A stretch of 48,563 nucleotides of DNA from Polyangiaceae bacterium (GTDB lineage Bacteria > Myxococcota_A > Polyangia > Polyangiales > Polyangiaceae): contig WQYX01000026.1 in assembly GCA_009781005.1 (NCBI GenBank), positions 1 to 48,563 on the forward strand, in the 5' to 3' direction. The position numbers and the translations under genes were made by a program. Below are positions 1-7,455 of this stretch, piece by piece; position 1 is the stretch's first letter, and every line of letters starts with the position of its first letter. The notes beneath the pieces were generated by a model. The model saw only the letters and a program-made list of their open reading frames with translations, was not told the DNA's origin and made no database searches.

Positions 1-192
1 CGCATCGCTTCGTTGCTCCTCCTCAAGCTGCACCAGCAGCTCTCGTCGGAGCGCCTCGCGCTACTCGCAACTCGGCCAAAATACTCGGTCCGCAACCTGC
101 TCGGGGTTCCCGGCGGGGCCGAGGAGCGGACCGGGAACAGTCTTCCCCGTCCGTGCGCAGGAAGGGCCGCTTCGGCCCTGACGAGCACGTGA
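1..192 (+). CDS. possible C-terminal fragment of an unidentified gene
   Basis: Frame 1 is open from the left edge to a TGA at 190-192 and reads RIASLLLLKLHQQLSSERLA and onward for about 35 protein-like residues. Third-codon GC in this frame is high, clearly better than in the next frame over. From about base 112 the frame runs into an intergenic repeat (R2), so the tail of the protein would be repeat-derived. Only an end is visible and no family can be named. It may equally be non-coding DNA beside the repeat. Confidence 0.3.
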   Translation, partial: RIASLLLLKLHQQLSSERLALLATRPKYSVRNLLGVPGGAEERTGNSLPRPCAGRAASALTST

Positions 193-305
193 CAAGGGGA
201 AGGCGGCGCAGCGAGCGCAGCGAGCGGCGCGGATGGGGCCGCTACTGACCGCACCGCAGGCCCCAACGATGAGATCGCGCCAAATCGAAAGCGGTTCGTA
301 ACAAA
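112..305 (-). repeat. R2 intergenic repeat, copy a, interrupted by R3
   Basis: The right end (about 253-305, GCAGGCCCCAACGATGAGAT followed by CGCGCCAAATCGAAAGCGG) and the left end (112-148, GCGGGGCCGAGGAGCGGACC) match the two ends of the R2 copy at 45596-45715 in the same orientation. The middle, about 149-240, is instead an R3 element. This is therefore a nested insertion of R3 into R2. No protein is predicted from it. It fills the spacer before the kinase gene at 314. Confidence 0.65.
149..240. repeat. R3 intergenic repeat, copy a, nested in R2
   Basis: It begins CTTCCCCGTCCGTGCGCAGG, contains the hairpin GGGCCGCTTCGGCCC, and ends GCGGCGCGGATGGGGC. The copy at 19641-19752 has the same order: CTTCCCCGCCCGCGCGCA, a GC hairpin, CAAGGGGAAG, then GCGCGGATGGGGC. 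Both sides are flanked by R2 sequence, which fixes the order of events as R3 into R2. Confidence 0.6.
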
Positions 306-313
306 CGCCCACC

Positions 314-1957
314 ATGTCACACTGCCTCGACGATAACAGCGCTCTCGAGCTCCTCGACGGTAGGCTTACTTCTACGGCGCTGGCACGCGTGGAGCGTCAC
401 CTCGAGTCGTGCGACGCATGCCGTGAGCTCGTAGCGGAGCTCGCCAAGGCCGGGCCGTCCGGCTATCCGGGTACCGAGCGCGCGCCGATTGCCGAGGGCA
501 GCAGCGAGCTTACTCGCGCGGGTCCGTATCGAATCGAGCGCGAGATAGGGCGCGGATCGGCGGGCACGGTGTACCGCGCCATCGACGGTCGAACGGGAGA
601 GGCCGTCGCGCTCAAGTACGTGACGAATCCGAGCTGGCGAGCGCGCTTCTGGCGCGAGATCGAGACACTCGCACAGCTCGCTCATCCCGGTATCGTCCGT
701 TACGTCGGTCACGGCGAGACCCCGCACGGGATGTACCTGGCGATGGAGCTGCTCGAAGGGGAGGATCTCCAGCAGCGCCTGCGTCGCGGTCCACTTCCGT
801 GGCAAGTGGTTCGGCTCCTCGGCATCCGCCTCTCCGCGGCGCTCGCGCATGCGCATGCGCGTGGCGCCGTCCATCGCGATCTCGGTCCGCGAAACGTCTT
901 CCTGCCCGGCGGTCGCGTCGAAGACGCGAAGCTCCTCGACTTCGGGCTCGTGCACGTGAACGACAGTCTCGAGCACACCGCATCTCGAGCCGTGCTTGGA
1001 ACGGCGTTCTACATGGCGCCCGAGCAGATCAAGGATCCGGGGAGCGTCGATGCGCGCGCCGACCTCTTCTCTCTCGGTGTCATCCTCTTCGAGTCCATCT
1101 CCGGTGCGAGGCCATTTCAGGGCGCCGACCTTTTCACCGTTTGGGCACAAATCGTCAATCACCCTCCGCCCAATCTGAGAGCTTTAACGCGCGGGATCCC
1201 TGAGGCTTTCATTGTCCTCATCGAAGCGCTCCTCGCCAAGGATCCGAACGCGCGCCCCGCATCGGCCGGCGCCGTCCATCACGCGCTCCTCGAAGAGCGT
1301 CTGATCTCGCAAGCATCTTCCTCGCGGCGCGGCTCGAGGATCTTCATCGCCATCGGCGCCGGCGCCGTGGCGATCATCGCTGCTTCGACGATCGCCGTCG
1401 TTGCACACCAACGCTCGGGCGACTCCTCGAGCGCTCCAGACGAGTCGAGCGCGACGAGCTCGGACGGTCCCCCGAGCGCAACGGAGTCGAGCGATCCGAT
1501 CGAAGCCACGAAGGTGGAGAGCGAGAGTCCGCCTGCTCGTCTCCCTCACGAGACACCGGCCACAGCACCCTCGAACCGGAGTCCGCCGGTACCAACATCG
1601 GCCACGGCACCCTCGAACCGGAGTCCGCCGGTACCTTCGAAGGGCGCGGTCGAGTCGCTTTTCTGCGGCGGCGACAATGTCGAGCATCGCAGCGGCGGAC
1701 ACTACCGTGCCGACCCGGAGAGGCCGACGCAAAAAGCCGTCTTGATCGGTGGAGGGTGCAAGGCGACGCTCGAAGACTGCGTCATCGACGGCCCGCACTC
1801 GGTGAGCGTGATGGGCACGGGCGAGCTCACACTCCGTCGTTGCCAAGTGCTCGGAGACGTTTCGCTCTTCGGGCCCGCACCGATGTTGACGCTCGAAGGA
1901 ACGGAGCTACCGAAGGCGCCGCAGATAGCTGGCGAGGGACGCGTCATCCGCCGCTAA
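314..1957 (+). CDS. membrane Ser/Thr protein kinase with N-terminal anti-sigma-type zinc finger
   Basis: This is a 547-residue Hanks-type kinase. Residues about 1-50 form a zf-HC2-like finger (HLESCDAC, i.e. HxxxCxxC). The kinase domain spans about 70-340: glycine loop IGRGSAGTVY, ATP lysine in VALKYV, alpha-C glutamate in FWREIE, catalytic HRD, DFG, and an activation segment ending in MAPEQ. A single membrane helix follows (IFIAIGAGAVAIIAASTIAV), then a Ser/Pro-rich linker with a 42-bp tandem duplication (1559-1638). The last ~100 residues, probably outside the membrane, have short repeating hydrophobic strands suggestive of a beta-helix. The catalytic loop is HRDLGPRN: the usual lysine of HRDLKPxN is glycine. 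Asp and Asn of the loop remain, so activity is likely but not certain. The substrate is unknown. Confidence 0.9.
   Translation: MSHCLDDNSALELLDGRLTSTALARVERHLESCDACRELVAELAKAGPSGYPGTERAPIAEGSSELTRAGPYRIEREIGRGSAGTVYRAIDGRTGEAVALKYVTNPSWRARFWREIETLAQLAHPGIVRYVGHGETPHGMYLAMELLEGEDLQQRLRRGPLPWQVVRLLGIRLSAALAHAHARGAVHRDLGPRNVFLPGGRVEDAKLLDFGLVHVNDSLEHTASRAVLGTAFYMAPEQIKDPGSVDARADLFSLGVILFESISGARPFQGADLFTVWAQIVNHPPPNLRALTRGIPEAFIVLIEALLAKDPNARPASAGAVHHALLEERLISQASSSRRGSRIFIAIGAGAVAIIAASTIAVVAHQRSGDSSSAPDESSATSSDGPPSATESSDPIEATKVESESPPARLPHETPATAPSNRSPPVPTSATAPSNRSPPVPSKGAVESLFCGGDNVEHRSGGHYRADPERPTQKAVLIGGGCKATLEDCVIDGPHSVSVMGTGELTLRRCQVLGDVSLFGPAPMLTLEGTELPKAPQIAGEGRVIRR
1559..1638 (+). repeat. 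42-bp in-frame tandem duplication
   Basis: Two near-identical 42-bp units (1559-1600 and 1601-1638) encode ATAPSNRSPPVPTS followed by ATAPSNRSPPVPSK in the kinase linker. They lengthen the extracytoplasmic Pro/Ser spacer without changing the frame. This is a recent slippage-type duplication. Confidence 0.85.
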
Positions 1958-2019
1958 CGGGCAGCGTACGAACGATCGACGTGGCGATCGCGGCTGATGT
2001 CGAACAATATGATCTCCAC

Positions 2020-3090
2020 ATGAAACTCCAAGAAGTGATCCCCGCCGTCGTGGCATCCGCGCGCGATGGTCTCGATCTTACGGCCGTCCGTCTCGACGGA
2101 CTCGATGCGGACAAGTGGCAGCTCACCACTGCCAACGGCGGCTCCGTGCTCTTGGAGCTCGGAAAGGTAGAAGGACGCTTCATCTTCGGACCCGGCGAGT
2201 TGACACACGGCAAGATGCACCTTCATTCCGCGTTCGATAAGAGCGCGCGCGCGTTCGTCGATGCGATCGCCGAGTGGCTCGGCTTCGAGCTCGCGGAGGC
2301 AAAGGAGAAAGACGACGCGCGAGAACCGAACGCCCAACTGGAGTGTTCCTGGGTTCGTCTCGGCGAGGGTTTGGACGCGCTCAACAACCGTTGGACGGGA
2401 TTCAAGCTGTTTCTGAAGCTGGGGGAACGATATGCAGAAGTCTTCTTCCGCAGCGCGCAGAACGGGAAGCGCGCTCAATTCGTCGAGAAGTGGTCGGCGT
2501 ATCGCCGCGAGCTCGTCGAGATCATGGAGCGTGCGATTGCCAAACCGCCTGCGCGAAGCGTGAGGGAGCGGAGGACGTCCAGGGCGCCGAAGCGCGAGGG
2601 AGCCCTATCGTTCGGCATTCACCAAGCATTCGATCTCGAGTTGCCCGCTGGATGGTTGCTCCGCGAGGAAAAAAAACACTACCGGATCACTGATCCGAAC
2701 GAAGAGATGATGATCGAGTTCTCGCACATGCGCCTGCCGCCGCTTCCACCCGATACGCCCGGCGTCGTCGAGCGTGTGCAGATCGTCGTCGACAACAGCG
2801 GGCATCGCGACACGGCCCTGCCAGTCGCGACATTCGAGAAGAATGGCGTCACGTACGCTTGGAGCGAATACCGGCTCAACTCGCGAAACACCAAAGACCC
2901 CAAGGCTCCGCCCCGACCTGCGCGGGAACGATGCCTCATCGCCGCAAACGCATGGATCCAGGTGCTCGTCACAGGCTGTTGGTGGGAGACGGACACCGCC
3001 GTCGCAGAGCAAGCCTGGAACGGCGTCGTTGATTCGCTCGAAGTGGCCGGCCGCATCAGCCCGTCCCTCGAGACACGCGGCAACGCCTAA
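2020..3090 (+). CDS. hypothetical protein, two-domain
   Basis: This is a 356-residue protein if it starts at the ATG at 2020 (MKLQEVIPAVVASARDGLDL). The frame is open further upstream, but that would overlap the kinase gene; GTG at 1981 is an alternative. It has no signal peptide or membrane helix. The N-terminal half is acidic/aromatic. A basic linker around residues 185-200 (RSVRERRTSRAPKREG) leads to a C-terminal ~150-residue domain (FDLELPAGWLLREE to the end) whose layout recalls the DcrB/DUF1795 or PsbP-like fold. That resemblance is by eye and weak. It follows the kinase by 62 bp and may share its transcript. Its stop codon TAA overlaps the first base of an R1 repeat. Function unknown. 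Confidence 0.75.
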   Translation: MKLQEVIPAVVASARDGLDLTAVRLDGLDADKWQLTTANGGSVLLELGKVEGRFIFGPGELTHGKMHLHSAFDKSARAFVDAIAEWLGFELAEAKEKDDAREPNAQLECSWVRLGEGLDALNNRWTGFKLFLKLGERYAEVFFRSAQNGKRAQFVEKWSAYRRELVEIMERAIAKPPARSVRERRTSRAPKREGALSFGIHQAFDLELPAGWLLREEKKHYRITDPNEEMMIEFSHMRLPPLPPDTPGVVERVQIVVDNSGHRDTALPVATFEKNGVTYAWSEYRLNSRNTKDPKAPPRPARERCLIAANAWIQVLVTGCWWETDTAVAEQAWNGVVDSLEVAGRISPSLETRGNA

Positions 3091-3281
3091 GAGCGTGTAG
3101 GGCACGCCTGCTGCGCGAATCGATTCGCTTCGATGGCGCCTTCGGCGCTGTCGGCCCGCTTACGGCGGGACCTCAGGTGGGCGCTGCGGTGCCTGCGCAC
3201 GTACGACAAGTCACGTTTACGCGGGCTCCTCGCGCTCCGCCCTAGCCTCGATTCGCTCGCAACGGCTGGTAAACACGCTCT
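3090..3281 (+). repeat. R1 intergenic repeat, copy a (long form with 41-bp cassette)
   Basis: It starts AGAGCGTGTAGGGCACGCC on the TAA of the upstream gene and ends GGCTGGTAAACACGCTCT on the stop codon of the convergent histidine-kinase gene, so both neighbours terminate in it. It shares the R1 core GCGGTGCCTGCGCACGTACG and CTCCTCGCGCTCCGCCCTAG. Relative to the 145-bp copies it carries extra sequence including a 41-bp double-hairpin cassette at 3135-3175, also found at 35771-35811 and 42756-42796. Confidence 0.85.
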
Positions 3282-4167
3282 AACGCATCGTGTTCGGCGG
3301 GTTCGCTGCCGGAAAGATCATGGTGACGACGAGCGTTTTGCGCGCGCGCGCCCGGAACACGCCTCCATGCAATTCGACGAGGCCACGCGCAACGAAAAGG
3401 GCGAGCCCTCCGCGTCCACCTTCGACAATGGGCTTGGGCGCGCCGCGCGGCACCGGCGCGCGAACCGCGAACACGACCTTGTCTCTCGCGCAAGCCATGC
3501 TGAGCCGAACGCGGCCGCCCTCCCCTGTTACCTTCACGGCGAAGGCGAGCACCTTGGCGAGCACCACGAGCATCTTCGCACGGTCAACGAAGACGATCGC
3601 GCCATCGTCGAGCGGACGCGCCGCCGTCACGAGCTTGCGTTCATCACGAGCGTTCGCCGCAACGACGGCGTGAGTCACGAGCGACATGGCAGCTTCGGGC
3701 TTGCGCTGCAACTCGACGTTGCCCGCGGTGATGCGACTCGCTTCGAGCAGATCTTCGACCAGGCCGCGCATGCGCCCCGTGGCGCGATCCAGCCGTGTCG
3801 TGAGATCGAGTGCCCGGTTGACGTCGACTTCGTTGCGCTCGAAGTCGTCGCGAAGGAGCCCAGCGCTCATTGCGAAGGTGTTGAGCGGATTTCGGAGATC
3901 GTGCGCGACGCCGGAAAAGAGTGACTCGCGCGCCGTTATGGCTGCATCTTCGTGCGCTCGGAGTTGCATATTCTCGAGCGCGAGGTGGTGCACGACAGCA
4001 AACAGCACGCTCGCGGATTCTTTTGCGATCTGCGTGGACGCGCAGGCGATGATCTCTTCGGCTTCGAGCGCGACACGATCAATCTCCGCGGTCGTTGTGG
4101 ATTCCTGCAAGCGAGGGCACACGTCCGCAAGCGCCTTGAGCAAGGCCTGAGGATCGAGCGATGCCAT
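3280..4167 (-). CDS. sensor histidine kinase-like protein with degenerate ATPase domain
   Basis: The start chosen is ATG at 4167, preceded by a strong Shine-Dalgarno GGGGAGG seven bases upstream; the frame also allows 4230. It gives about 295 residues. The N-terminal ~100 residues are helical and lack membrane segments, so it is a soluble sensor. An H-box FSGVAHDLRNPLNTF marks a DHp domain. The following HATPase region is altered. Where an N-box (NLxxNAxK) is expected it reads KVLAFAVKVTG, with no asparagine. The G1 box DxGxG is replaced by RAPVPRGAPKPIVEGG. A G2-like GGLALFVARGLVELHGG remains. Family knowledge says the lost residues bind Mg-ATP, so it may be a pseudokinase or phosphotransfer/phosphatase protein. 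No response regulator is adjacent. Its stop codon lies in R1. Confidence 0.85.
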   Translation of the reverse strand: MASLDPQALLKALADVCPRLQESTTTAEIDRVALEAEEIIACASTQIAKESASVLFAVVHHLALENMQLRAHEDAAITARESLFSGVAHDLRNPLNTFAMSAGLLRDDFERNEVDVNRALDLTTRLDRATGRMRGLVEDLLEASRITAGNVELQRKPEAAMSLVTHAVVAANARDERKLVTAARPLDDGAIVFVDRAKMLVVLAKVLAFAVKVTGEGGRVRLSMACARDKVVFAVRAPVPRGAPKPIVEGGRGGLALFVARGLVELHGGVFRARARKTLVVTMIFPAANPPNTMR

Positions 4168-4265
4168 GCGGAAAGCCTCCCCGTTGATAAAACGACGCCA
4201 TACCATCACGACGCAGCGCCGGCCAGACATGAAGCCGCTGCGTCAATTCGAAAGTGGCTGCGTGT

Positions 4266-5015
4266 TCAGTCGAGGAGCGCGCTGCCGGTGTCGACGAAAT
4301 CACCGCGCGCCCATTCGAGCAGCGATCGGATCTCGCTTCGCAGCAGCGCATGACGCATGTCTGCGGGATGAATCGCGATGCGCGCAGGCACCAGCGCGCG
4401 TAGCGGTCGCGCAACGCGACAGTACGCCACACTCGAGACGAGCCGCCCAGGTGTGCGGCTCGCAAAATTGAGTACGATGCTCGCGCGCGATCGCCTGCGC
4501 GATGGATCGTACACGCGCAGGTGATCTTCAGTGAACGTGTAGCCTCGTTCGGAGAGCAACGTTCGGACCCAGCGCGGCAACGACCACGCGGGCGCGACGA
4601 AGCCGCGAACCTCGAGACCGATCTGCGCGAGCATGCGCTCACCGGCGTCGAGGCGTGCGATCGCCTCGCTCGGCGAAACGTCGCTGAACTCGGCCTCGCC
4701 ACCCGAGACGATGCGCTGGGCGAAAGCGTATTGCAACCGTGATGCAATACCGCCGGCACGCGCACGTGCTCCGGCGTGGTCGCCCCAGCTTCGCGCGCGA
4801 TGGTAGTAGCCGTGCAGGTAGATCTCGTGACCGGCGCGAGCGAGCGCGCGAAGCTCCTCGCAATACGAAGGGTGCTCGCAGAGCGGCGCGCGCCCGTGGA
4901 AGTCCGGCACGACGAGGAGCGCGGGACGCACGCCGAACTCGCGCGTCAGTGCGAGCGCCGCTTCGACCTCCCGCGCCCACGCGGGGGACACATCATGGAT
5001 CGAAACGTGAATCAC
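4266..5015 (-). CDS. DUF2334 family polysaccharide-deacetylase-fold protein
   Basis: The 249 residues begin directly with the fold: MIHVSIHDVSPAW, with HDVSP as the metal-site Asp motif. HEIYLHGYYHR near residue 65, FVAPAWSLPRW near 140 and AIHPADMRH near 212 complete the expected metal and catalytic positions of DUF2334/NodB-like proteins. No signal peptide is seen, so it is probably cytoplasmic. The substrate cannot be told from sequence. Its ATG overlaps the TGA of the upstream coiled-coil gene by 4 bp (ATGA), so the two are translationally coupled. Confidence 0.85.
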   Translation of the reverse strand: MIHVSIHDVSPAWAREVEAALALTREFGVRPALLVVPDFHGRAPLCEHPSYCEELRALARAGHEIYLHGYYHRARSWGDHAGARARAGGIASRLQYAFAQRIVSGGEAEFSDVSPSEAIARLDAGERMLAQIGLEVRGFVAPAWSLPRWVRTLLSERGYTFTEDHLRVYDPSRRRSRASIVLNFASRTPGRLVSSVAYCRVARPLRALVPARIAIHPADMRHALLRSEIRSLLEWARGDFVDTGSALLD

Positions 5016-6139
5016 GCGCTTGGAGTGGCGGCGGCTTGCGCGCGCTTGACGGCTTCGTACTCCCGTTCGTAGAGCGAGAGCTGCTCGCTCACGATGTCGA
5101 GGTTACGCGCGTTCATCTCGTTGTCTTCGGCGCGCGCCATCTCGTCCATCTGACGGCGAACCTCACCGATTTTGTCGCAAATGTTCGCGAGGCGAGAAAG
5201 ATCGACCTTGGCGCGCGACTTGTCCGCAAAGTGCGTGCGGTATTCTTCGAAGAGTTTGTTCGCCGCCGTGCCAAGGTCGCCCATGATGTTCGCCATGGGC
5301 GTGGCCTGACGGATCTTGCGAATCTCGGCGAGCTCGTTTTCGTACATCTTCAGCCGGTCCTCGACGATACTGATGTTCTTCGTGTTGAACTCGGCTTCAA
5401 GGCCTTGGTTGCGAAGAGCTGCCATGCGCTCGTGGACCTTCTTCAGCGTCGTGATGACGCGCAGGAGAAGAGCGGGGCGACGCGATACGCGCGGCTCACC
5501 AGCAAAGTGCGCTTCGTAGACGGCGAACTGGCCGTTCGCAAGACCTGCGAGGATGCTCGCACTCTCCTCGGGACTCGTGCCGGTCTGCGCTTTTTCGATT
5601 TGGTTGATCTCGCCTTTGTATCGCGCGAGGGCATCACGCACGACCTGGCGATCGCGCTCGAAGTCGGCGCTCCTTTCTCGTTGGCCTCGTTGGCCTCTTT
5701 CGATGATCTCCGTCATGCGCCTGTCGATTCGCTTGAGATCGTCGACGATTTCTCCAAGCATGCTGAGATCGCGCGACGAGCGATCTTGTCCAGCGAAGTG
5801 GCGAGTGTAGCGCGCGAAGACGTGGTTCGCGTTCGTTGCCTCCTTCGAGAACTCGTCGAAACCCGGACCCGCATTCTTGGCTTGCGCAACGGCCGTACGC
5901 TCATTTTGGAGGAGCGAGAGAGTCTGCGTAGCGGCATCCCGAAGGCGGCCGAGCTCCTCCCCGCGCACGGCGGCCGGAACGCGATCGACCCGCGCAACGA
6001 CGTCCTTCGCGCGCTCGATCAGTCGATCGAGCTGCGTGACGTCGCGCGTCGCGCGCGCGTGCCCGGCAAAATCGGTTGCGTATTCGCGATCGAGCTCTTC
6101 GAGCTCGCGACCCAAGTTTTCGACGACGCTCTCTGCCAT
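5012..6139 (-). CDS. helical protein of four ~93-residue repeats
   Basis: This 375-residue, highly charged, all-helical protein has no signal peptide and no cysteine pair. The motif F-A-(G/D) recurs at about residues 24, 115, 212 and 304, each time in a context like YxxHFAGxxRxSRDxxxL followed by a heptad-like helix ending in RRM or ERM. After each comes a second helix (for example ISIVEDRLKMYENELAEIRK). So the protein is four tandem units of 91-97 residues, probably a repeated helical hairpin or solenoid. I recognise no family. It is co-translated with the DUF2334 gene through an ATGA overlap. A scaffold or structural role is only a guess. Confidence 0.8.
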   Translation of the reverse strand: MAESVVENLGRELEELDREYATDFAGHARATRDVTQLDRLIERAKDVVARVDRVPAAVRGEELGRLRDAATQTLSLLQNERTAVAQAKNAGPGFDEFSKEATNANHVFARYTRHFAGQDRSSRDLSMLGEIVDDLKRIDRRMTEIIERGQRGQRERSADFERDRQVVRDALARYKGEINQIEKAQTGTSPEESASILAGLANGQFAVYEAHFAGEPRVSRRPALLLRVITTLKKVHERMAALRNQGLEAEFNTKNISIVEDRLKMYENELAEIRKIRQATPMANIMGDLGTAANKLFEEYRTHFADKSRAKVDLSRLANICDKIGEVRRQMDEMARAEDNEMNARNLDIVSEQLSLYEREYEAVKRAQAAATPSA

Positions 6140-6165
6140 GGGGCCTGGTTCTTAGCACAAGAGCC

Positions 6166-7404
6166 TTACCGGCCTGCCTTCGCTCCGAGGAGATCTATGT
6201 AGAGTGCAATTTGTCGCTCGAACTGCTCGCGAACGCTCGGCAGTCTGCGCGCCGACGCCGACGCCGCATCGTGCAGTGCAGGCGCACCTTTCGAAAGGCG
6301 ATCGAGGAGCGAGAGCGTCGCCCGCGCACATGCCGCAGCGTCACCCGATGCGTACGTCTCGCCAGCCGCGGCGACGTGCATCTCGGCGGCGCCGCCCCGG
6401 TCAGGCACGACCGCCGGCAATCCGCAGCTCATGGCCTCCGCAATGCTCAATCCGAACGTCTCGAACGGACAACCGTGCACGAGAGCATCCGCGCTCGCGA
6501 GCATGCGCGCGAGCTCTTCGCGGCCCTTGACGAAGCCCGGCATCACGATGTCGGCGCTGCCACCCGCGCGCACATTCATGCGACCGCGCTCTGGGCCATC
6601 ACCGAACAGAACGAGGACGGCGTCGCACTCTTTGCGCACGCGGAGGAATGCATCGATGACGACGTCCCAGCATTTTTCGACCGCGAAGCGCCCAACGCCA
6701 ACGAGCACGGGGACTTCGGCGTTCGGATCGCGCCCGGCAAGCACGAGAAGCTTTCTTCGTGCCTCGTCGCTGCGCGCATCCGGCCGGAAGATCGTGTGCT
6801 CGATGCCGAACGGCACGCGTTCGACGCGAGGTACACCGTGCGACGAAAGCTTGTCGACTTGCCATTTGGACGAAACCAAAGTCGCCTTGCACCTTCGAGC
6901 GATGCCGCGCACGAGCCCCCAGAGTGGACGCGTCGCCGGCTCGATGGCGCGCGCAGCAGCGTGCGCAAACAAACCTTCTTTTCGCGCCAGCGTCGTGGCG
7001 AGAACACCGGAGTAAGTATCGATGAAGTCTGCATGCCACTGGAAGGTGCGGATGCCGTAATGCTGCGCGGGCGCTCGCAGGGCTCCGAGTGCGGCGAGAT
7101 AGGGCGAGTGGATTTCGAGGACGTCGGGGCGCTCTCGAGCGACGATCTCCACGATCTTGTCGAAGCGGACGAGCAGGTGGTAACTCGGATCATAAGGAGA
7201 GTCCGGTCCCCCGATGCGAATCACGCGTGCGCGTCCCCCGTCGCGGTCGTCGGTCTCGACAGTTTCCGCTGAGTCCTGCTTTCCAGGCGCCACAACAACA
7301 TGCTCGTGACCGAGTTGGCACAGAACGTGACCTTTGAGCGTCAGATGGCTTCGAACACCGCCACCCCTCTCGGAATAGAATTCGGTCACGTCGACAATCT
7401 TCAC
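6166..7404 (-). CDS. GT4-type glycosyltransferase
   Basis: The start chosen is GTG at 7404 (protein VKIVDVTEFYSERGGGVRSH, 412 residues). The open frame extends far upstream, but only as the antisense of the divergent gene. N-terminal Rossmann domain: an ERGGGVRSH acceptor/G-loop motif and LGHEHVVVAPG. C-terminal donor domain: VGVGRFAVEKCWDVVIDAF, VLFGDGPERG, then the EX7E region FETFGLSIAEAMSCGLP. This is the SQD2/mannosyl-type GT4 pattern: transfer of a nucleotide-activated sugar to a lipid or glycan. No signal peptide, so it is cytoplasmic or peripheral. It is divergent from a second GT4 gene only 51 bp away, suggesting a glycolipid pathway. Donor and acceptor are unknown. Confidence 0.88.
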   Translation of the reverse strand: MKIVDVTEFYSERGGGVRSHLTLKGHVLCQLGHEHVVVAPGKQDSAETVETDDRDGGRARVIRIGGPDSPYDPSYHLLVRFDKIVEIVARERPDVLEIHSPYLAALGALRAPAQHYGIRTFQWHADFIDTYSGVLATTLARKEGLFAHAAARAIEPATRPLWGLVRGIARRCKATLVSSKWQVDKLSSHGVPRVERVPFGIEHTIFRPDARSDEARRKLLVLAGRDPNAEVPVLVGVGRFAVEKCWDVVIDAFLRVRKECDAVLVLFGDGPERGRMNVRAGGSADIVMPGFVKGREELARMLASADALVHGCPFETFGLSIAEAMSCGLPAVVPDRGGAAEMHVAAAGETYASGDAAACARATLSLLDRLSKGAPALHDAASASARRLPSVREQFERQIALYIDLLGAKAGR

Positions 7405-7455
7405 GGCGTAAAACCCGTTAGCACGGCGCCGCCTGCGCAATCTCGTTTGCAGAGC
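7405..7455. promoter_or_regulatory. 51-bp spacer between divergent glycosyltransferase genes
   Basis: If both chosen starts are right, this short stretch and the adjoining 5' ends must hold both translation starts and probably overlapping promoters. No clear -35/-10 pair is visible. The plus gene could start as far upstream as 7300, in which case the spacer vanishes. Confidence 0.35.

Noticed and set aside
1756-2019. Upstream extension of the 2020-3090 gene
   Set aside because: It would overlap the kinase gene by about 200 bp in another frame with an Arg-rich, shadow-like translation. ATG 2020 is the first plausible start.
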